Part shown: positions 6,366 through 10,339 of the stretch, one piece after another
Position numbering within the stretch: position 1 is the first letter of the stretch
Layout: each line of letters opens with the position of its first letter
NCBI GenBank assembly: GCA_965661165.1
Contig: CBFICL010000033.1
Span: 1-10,339 of the forward strand
Reading direction: 5' to 3'
Source: Hepatobacter sp965661165
Lineage (GTDB): Bacteria; Pseudomonadota; Alphaproteobacteria; Holosporales; Hepatobacteraceae
Length of the DNA: 10,339 nt
Translations under genes and position numbers: made by a program
Notes under the pieces: model-generated
Seen by the model: only the letters and a program-made list of their open reading frames with translations
Databases searched by the model: none
What the model was told of the DNA's origin: nothing

Positions 6366-6764
6366 TCACGCCAGATGGGTTTTAAGAATGGACGGCAGGG
6401 CGGTGGGGCGACCTTGGGCGCTCAGCCACGCCAACGTGATGGTAAGGCGGGCCAAACATCCGTGTTCTTGGTGCCTAAACGTTTGTGATAAGGTGAGGCT
6501 GGCCTTCTTTATGTGGGTGACGTGGGTGAGGATCTCAAGGCAATCATCAAGGCGTGCGGGTTTGAGAAAGCAAGCATTTGCTTGTGTGACCACAAAATAG
6601 CCCTGATGGTCGCGTGTGAAGGCGTTCAGGGGCAGGCCTTTGTCGCGAAAAAACTCGGCTCGCGCATGCTCGGCCATAGAAAAATAGTTGGCATAATAAA
6701 CAATGCCCCACATATCGGTGTGCTGCACATAAATGCGCTGGCGAAAGGTGTGGTGTGCGTCCAT
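6366..6764 (-). CDS. ybgC: YbgC-family acyl-CoA thioesterase
   Basis: The 132-residue product is a hot-dog-fold 4HBT thioesterase of the YbgC/YbaW type, cytoplasmic, which hydrolyses acyl-CoA (and in some bacteria interacts with acyl-ACP and phospholipid synthesis). The diagnostic stretch QHTDMWGIVYYANYFSMAEH (residues 14-33) contains the presumed catalytic Asp17, with the G-x-V-Y-x-A-x-Y pattern and the following HARAEFFR helix. Length equals the family norm of about 130-140. The ATG at 6764 is the only usable start before an in-frame stop; the ribosome site is weak (GGGTG). In many proteobacteria ybgC heads the tol-pal operon, but no tol or pal gene is in the window. It is divergent from the gspE-like gene, with about 150 bp between. 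Confidence 0.9.
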   Translation of the reverse strand: MDAHHTFRQRIYVQHTDMWGIVYYANYFSMAEHARAEFFRDKGLPLNAFTRDHQGYFVVTQANACFLKPARLDDCLEILTHVTHIKKASLTLSQTFRHQEHGCLARLTITLAWLSAQGRPTALPSILKTHLA

Positions 6765-6917
6765 AAGGGCACCCGTCTTTTTGCGTCCAGGCTGCCCCAG
6801 CCTTGGCCCAGAATCAATGGAAAAAGCATTAATTTTTTATGTGATTTGAATATGCTGTTAAGTTTGTGGCAATATTCGCCATACATAAATGCCCAAAAGG
6901 CAAAACAGGGAGCCTTG

Positions 6918-8588
6918 GTGACGTTCATGGAGGTGATAGATCCTTTTCTGCTCTATCTTGTGGATAAAAACGTTTTGTCTCAAGATCAGGCGCAAACAGT
7001 GATGGAGGAGTGGCACGCGCGCCATACGCCCATCGATTATTTGTGCATTGATATGGGGTTTGTGGCGAAAGATGAGCTGTTGGGTCATCGGGCGCGCAAC
7101 AATCATGTGGGGCTGGCACAGCGGGGCGATATATGCGGCGATGCGGTCCTGGTTCAGAAACTCACGCTGGCGTTTTGCCAACAATTTTTTGTGCTGCCCT
7201 TGGCCTTAAAAGAGGGCACGGTGCGTGTGGCCATGGCGGATGTCACCCATGTGGGGCATAAAGACCATGTGCAGCAAGTGTGTCAGGCCAGCCAGGTGGA
7301 GGTGGTGCTGGCGGATCGCAGCGATATTCTGGCGGCGCTGAGTTTGTATGAAGATCACCAGGCTGTGCGCGCAAGACCGTCTGCCTTGCTTGTGCCTTTT
7401 GCGCAGGGACATGATGCCCAAACCCCTGACCCCCGACCTGAGGTGTTTTTGCGCGGTCTTTTGCGTGAGGGAGTGCGGCGGGGAAGCTCTGACCTCCATT
7501 TTCATCCGCGTCGGCTTTCGTTGCACATCGAGCATCGCCTTGATGGTGTGTTGCACCCGTTTATGGATATGAACAAACGTCATTGGCCTGTGGTGTTGGC
7601 TAAGCTCAAGGTGATGAGCGGCCTCGAACCCACCGAACATAGAAAACCTCAGCAAGGACGCATGACAGTCAACATGATGGGGCGTGATATCGATGTTCGC
7701 GTGTCGACCCATCCTAGTTTTTATGGGGAGCGTGTGGCGGTGCGTATTTTGGATCAAGAAAAAACCTTGTCTCTGCAAGGGTTGGGGTTTGATGCACGGT
7801 CGTGTGAAACGCTTGAAGCGGTGCTTTCCAACCCACAAGGTTTGGTGATTGTGACAGGGCCTACGGGATCTGGGAAAACCACCACCCTTCACGCTTGCCT
7901 GCGGCATCTTTCCCACGATGGCCTCAATATCATGACGCTGGAAGATCCCCTTGAGTATCTTTTGCCTTTTGCCACACAAACGGAGGTGTCAGAAGACAAA
8001 GGGTTTGGGTTTGCCGAAGGGATTGTGTCGGCTTTGCGGCAAGATGTGGATGTGTTGCTTGTGGGCGAAGTGCGTGATGAGAAAACAGCGCACATGGCCA
8101 TGCGTGCGACTATGACAGGACATCGCATGTTCACAAGCCTTCATGCCCCCGATGCGCTTGGCGCTATCGACCGCCTCTTGGATCTTGGCGTGTCGCGTCA
8201 CCATATGGCAGCTCATCTCAGCTGTCTGATGGCGCAACGGCTGTTTCGCCCCTTGTGTGAGGCCTGTAAAAAGCCAGATGATGCTTATAGTGATCAGCAC
8301 ACGTTTATTTATCAAGCTCATGGATGTGATCTCTGTGGACACACGGGCTATCGGGGGCAGCGGGCGCTGCTTGATATTGTGGTGGTGGATGCGCCCATTG
8401 CTATGGCCATCGAAAATGGGATGAGTCGTGCGTGGTTAAAAGATTTTTTGCAACAAAAGCAGCATCACTTTCTGGCTGATCATGCCCATCATTATTTGAA
8501 AAAAGGTGTGATGTCCCGTCAGGAAATACGACGTGTATTAGGAGAGGACCCGTTGACATGGGAACAACATATTTCTGGACGCTGCTAG
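6918..8588 (+). CDS. Type II secretion/type IV pilus assembly ATPase (GspE/PilB family)
   Basis: This hexameric cytoplasmic ATPase powers growth of a pseudopilus or pilus through the inner-membrane platform. With the GTG at 6918 (AGGGAG at 6907-6912, 5 nt spacing) it has 556 residues; ATG at 6927 is the alternative. The open frame reaches back to 6513 but would then run over ybgC on the other strand, so I reject longer starts. An N-terminal GspE_N-like domain (FLLYLVDKNVLSQDQAQ) is followed by SDLHFHP, the RLDGVL strand, Walker A GPTGSGKT (314-321), TLEDPLEY, Walker B-like VDVLLVGEVRD (Glu384), the His-box GHRMFTSLHAPDA, and a tetracysteine zinc site (C447, C450, C470, C473). Small departures from family consensus include DVDV for DPDV and SDLHFHP for SDIHIEP. 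It overlaps the next gene by 31 bp. GspE and PilB cannot be separated here. Confidence 0.9.
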   Translation: MTFMEVIDPFLLYLVDKNVLSQDQAQTVMEEWHARHTPIDYLCIDMGFVAKDELLGHRARNNHVGLAQRGDICGDAVLVQKLTLAFCQQFFVLPLALKEGTVRVAMADVTHVGHKDHVQQVCQASQVEVVLADRSDILAALSLYEDHQAVRARPSALLVPFAQGHDAQTPDPRPEVFLRGLLREGVRRGSSDLHFHPRRLSLHIEHRLDGVLHPFMDMNKRHWPVVLAKLKVMSGLEPTEHRKPQQGRMTVNMMGRDIDVRVSTHPSFYGERVAVRILDQEKTLSLQGLGFDARSCETLEAVLSNPQGLVIVTGPTGSGKTTTLHACLRHLSHDGLNIMTLEDPLEYLLPFATQTEVSEDKGFGFAEGIVSALRQDVDVLLVGEVRDEKTAHMAMRATMTGHRMFTSLHAPDALGAIDRLLDLGVSRHHMAAHLSCLMAQRLFRPLCEACKKPDDAYSDQHTFIYQAHGCDLCGHTGYRGQRALLDIVVVDAPIAMAIENGMSRAWLKDFLQQKQHHFLADHAHHYLKKGVMSRQEIRRVLGEDPLTWEQHISGRC

Positions 8589-9655
8589 CAAGGCGTCGGC
8601 AGACGGTGCCGCTATCACGGCAATCTCTTTTTTTTATGACCCTTGAGCGGTTTGTGCGCATGGGTCAATCCCCGCGCGAAGCTTTGCGGTTGTTGGGCGC
8701 CGAAAAAGACCGTTTGCTCGCGCGTCTCAGCCAGCGCTGCCTTGAGGCTATGGAAAAAGGGGCTCACCTTTCTCAGGCGCTCGAAGCCTCGGGCTATGGT
8801 GTGGCGCCGGTTGTGTTGCCTTTGTTAACGGCGGCAGAAGAAACGGGCACCATGGTGACGCTGTTAGGGCGCGTGGTGGCCTATTTAGACACAGCGGAAA
8901 AGATGAAAGCCAGCACATGGGGGGTGGTGCGCTACCCGTTGTTTTCGTTGATGGCTGTGTTGGTGAGTTTTTATTGCCTCTATAGCTTTTTGTGGCCTCA
9001 GCTGATGATTTTTTTTGAAGATCAGCCTCAAGGTGTGGGGTGGGCCACCGCAAGCTTGCTGTTTTTATCATCGTGTGACCGAGAAAAGGCGACGTTCATC
9101 ATGGCCTGTCTGGGGATTGTGGGTTTGTTGTGCGTGGTTTTTTTGTATGCCACCATCACGGGGCGATGGCTTTGGCACAAGATGGTGCTGTCTATCCCCC
9201 TTTTATCTCAGATGATCCTGTCTTTGCGGTGGGCTCACTTTTTTTCGGTGTTGTCTTTGAGCGTGAAGTCGTCTCTTACCTTACCTAAAGCCCTGGCTGT
9301 GGCAGAAAAGGTGCTGGATTATGCGCCGTTAACAGAGGCGTTGCGCCATGTGCGCCGGCGTGTGGATAGCGGTCAACCCCTTAGTGAAAGCATGCGGGGT
9401 GTTCCGGGCATCACCCAAGAAGCGTTGCATTTTTTGACTCTGGCTGAACACACGGGAGAAATTCAAGAAATATTTGCGCACATAAGTCATGGTTATCACG
9501 GTCAACGAGAGAGGCTTGTGGCGCGTTGGCAGAGCTATATGCCGCTGTTCATTTTGATGCTAACGGGCATGATGTTTGTGTGGATCATTTGCGGCATCGT
9601 GCTGCCTTTTTATGACCACATGCTGAACATAGCCTCAGGTGTGGTGCAAACATGA
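8558..9655 (+). CDS. Type II secretion/type IV pilus inner-membrane platform protein (GspF/PilC family)
   Basis: GspF/PilC proteins form the inner-membrane platform on which the assembly ATPase acts. The product has 365 residues, slightly shorter than the usual near 400. Two T2SSF domains are visible: one at about 24-145 with AAEETGTM (92-99), and one at about 227-350 with the matching LAEHTGEI (295-302). Hydrophobic segments lie at about 128-146, 183-200 and 329-350. The ATG at 8558 is preceded by AGGAGAGG (8540-8547, 10 nt spacing) inside the end of the ATPase gene, and the 31-bp overlap shows coupled translation. Two runs of eight T's occur in the coding sequence. The stop overlaps the next start (ATGA at 9652). 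Confidence 0.92.
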   Translation: MGTTYFWTLLARRRQTVPLSRQSLFFMTLERFVRMGQSPREALRLLGAEKDRLLARLSQRCLEAMEKGAHLSQALEASGYGVAPVVLPLLTAAEETGTMVTLLGRVVAYLDTAEKMKASTWGVVRYPLFSLMAVLVSFYCLYSFLWPQLMIFFEDQPQGVGWATASLLFLSSCDREKATFIMACLGIVGLLCVVFLYATITGRWLWHKMVLSIPLLSQMILSLRWAHFFSVLSLSVKSSLTLPKALAVAEKVLDYAPLTEALRHVRRRVDSGQPLSESMRGVPGITQEALHFLTLAEHTGEIQEIFAHISHGYHGQRERLVARWQSYMPLFILMLTGMMFVWIICGIVLPFYDHMLNIASGVVQT

Positions 9656-10339
9656 AGGGAAGGGATGGCATGCGCGCCTGGCTCTCTTGGTGGATGAATC
9701 GTCAGCGGCTGTATGTTTATGTGCGGCACAACCATCTTTCGGTGTGGCAGTACGAGAAAGGCCGTTTTTCTCACCAGGGCGCGGAGCAGGAATCCACAGA
9801 CGTGCTGGCAAGGTGTCTTGAAAAAAAGCCCAAGATCCCCGTTTTTTTGATCATTGAAACAGAGGACGACGTGTGGGATGTATGTGTGCAGCCGACATTC
9901 TGGTATCAAAAGCTCCTTGCTTTGTGGTCATGGCAGGGTGCTGGGCGTTATGGTGCTTCATTGACCACGCAAGCCTTTGGTGTGACCTCCACAATTCATC
10001 TGCCTGACGCGTCCTTCGTGTGGGCGTGCCATCGCCTGATTCTGGCCCATGGGTGTGTGTGTTTTGTGCACAGTTTTTCTTCGCTGTGCGTGGGTTTTTA
10101 TCAATCTTTATTCAAGACTCAACAACAGAAAAGGCCTTCACAGAAAGCTCAACCACACAAGGTGTCCTTATTTTTGGCGCATGTGCGTGCCTTTAGCTGG
10201 GTAGGGCTTTTTTGGGATCAGGGAAGAATCACTTACGCTCGCAGGGTAGCGCGCGAGGCTGAAGATAACAGCCGTGATCTTGATGCGACGCTTCAAGAAA
10301 CCGCGCTCTATGGCGCTAAAATTCAGCATCACTATCGTC
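9652..10339 (+). CDS. Third gene of the gsp/pil-like operon, 3'-truncated; possibly GspL/PilM/MshI-like
   Basis: An open frame of 229 codons runs from ATG at 9652 (overlapping the gspF-like stop as ATGA) to the window end with no stop. ATG at 9670 is an alternative start, with AAGGGAAGGG just before it and 5 nt spacing. The beginning, RLYVYVRHNHLSVWQYEKG, reads like a worn first beta hairpin of the actin-like ATPase fold. Near the end of the visible part, FWDQGRITYARRVAREAED followed by an acidic helix recalls the segment where PilM, MshI and GspL bring a reporter arginine and a helix together. No ATP-binding motif is clear. The protein is rich in Trp and has several Cys. The position after gspE-gspF fits an assembly-platform partner. 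Function is inferred; coding status is well supported by overlap and length. Confidence 0.7.
   Translation, partial: MKGRDGMRAWLSWWMNRQRLYVYVRHNHLSVWQYEKGRFSHQGAEQESTDVLARCLEKKPKIPVFLIIETEDDVWDVCVQPTFWYQKLLALWSWQGAGRYGASLTTQAFGVTSTIHLPDASFVWACHRLILAHGCVCFVHSFSSLCVGFYQSLFKTQQQKRPSQKAQPHKVSLFLAHVRAFSWVGLFWDQGRITYARRVAREAEDNSRDLDATLQETALYGAKIQHHYR

Noticed and set aside
6513..6917. Long N-terminal extension of the GspE-like protein
   Set aside because: It lies antisense to the well-supported ybgC gene and shows no domain; GTG at 6918 has a proper ribosome site.
7206..7979. Long - strand open frame (257 codons) opposite the GspE-like gene
   Set aside because: The product is His/Arg-rich with no domain, as expected for the complement of a coding strand; the + strand protein has all family motifs.

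Overview
The window looks like a piece of chromosome from a flagellated Gram-negative bacterium. It carries lpxA (lipid A synthesis), a lipoprotein with a signal peptide, an RlpA-type murein hydrolase, flagellar export genes and a type II secretion/type IV pilus-like ATPase and platform. The fliQ-fliR-flhB order, GTG use and roughly balanced base composition would fit an alphaproteobacterium, perhaps a host-associated Holosporales-type lineage. That placement is a guess from gene content and style; nothing here proves it.

Layout. (1) 3-2694, + strand: the 3' part of an rlpA-like gene whose start lies before the window, then a tightly coupled fliQ-fliR-flhB block (GTGA and TGATG overlaps) encoding three membrane parts of the flagellar type III export gate. 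(2) 2675-2923: a short island read from the - strand, with a hairpin that overlaps the end of flhB, a 43-residue secreted acidic peptide gene, and a promoter facing away from lpxA. (3) 3003-3821, +: a stand-alone lpxA. (4) 3869-3953: a 17-bp tandem repeat of four to five units at the convergent junction, running over the stop codon of the next gene. (5) 6104-3948, -: a large lipoprotein of no family I recognise; and 6764-6366, -: a YbgC-type thioesterase. (6) 6918 to the window end, +: gspE/pilB, gspF/pilC and an overlapping reading frame that runs out of the window and may be the GspL/PilM-type assembly protein.

How they fit together. Most genes serve the cell envelope: export of flagellar parts, peptidoglycan trimming, the first step of lipid A synthesis, and an ATPase plus inner-membrane platform that would drive a pseudopilus or pilus. 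No pilin, secretin or prepilin peptidase is visible, so secretion and piliation cannot be told apart. lpxA and ybgC each stand outside their usual partner clusters, which suggests a rearranged genome.

Most of the window is ordinary core machinery. The items that deserve a second look are the small secreted peptide gene, the 17-bp tandem array, the unknown 718-residue lipoprotein, the polycationic tail on RlpA and the degenerate third gene of the gsp-like operon. No tRNA, rRNA, CRISPR array, insertion sequence or prophage gene was seen. No gene-free stretch exceeds 300 bases; the longest (6105-6365) holds no convincing gene.
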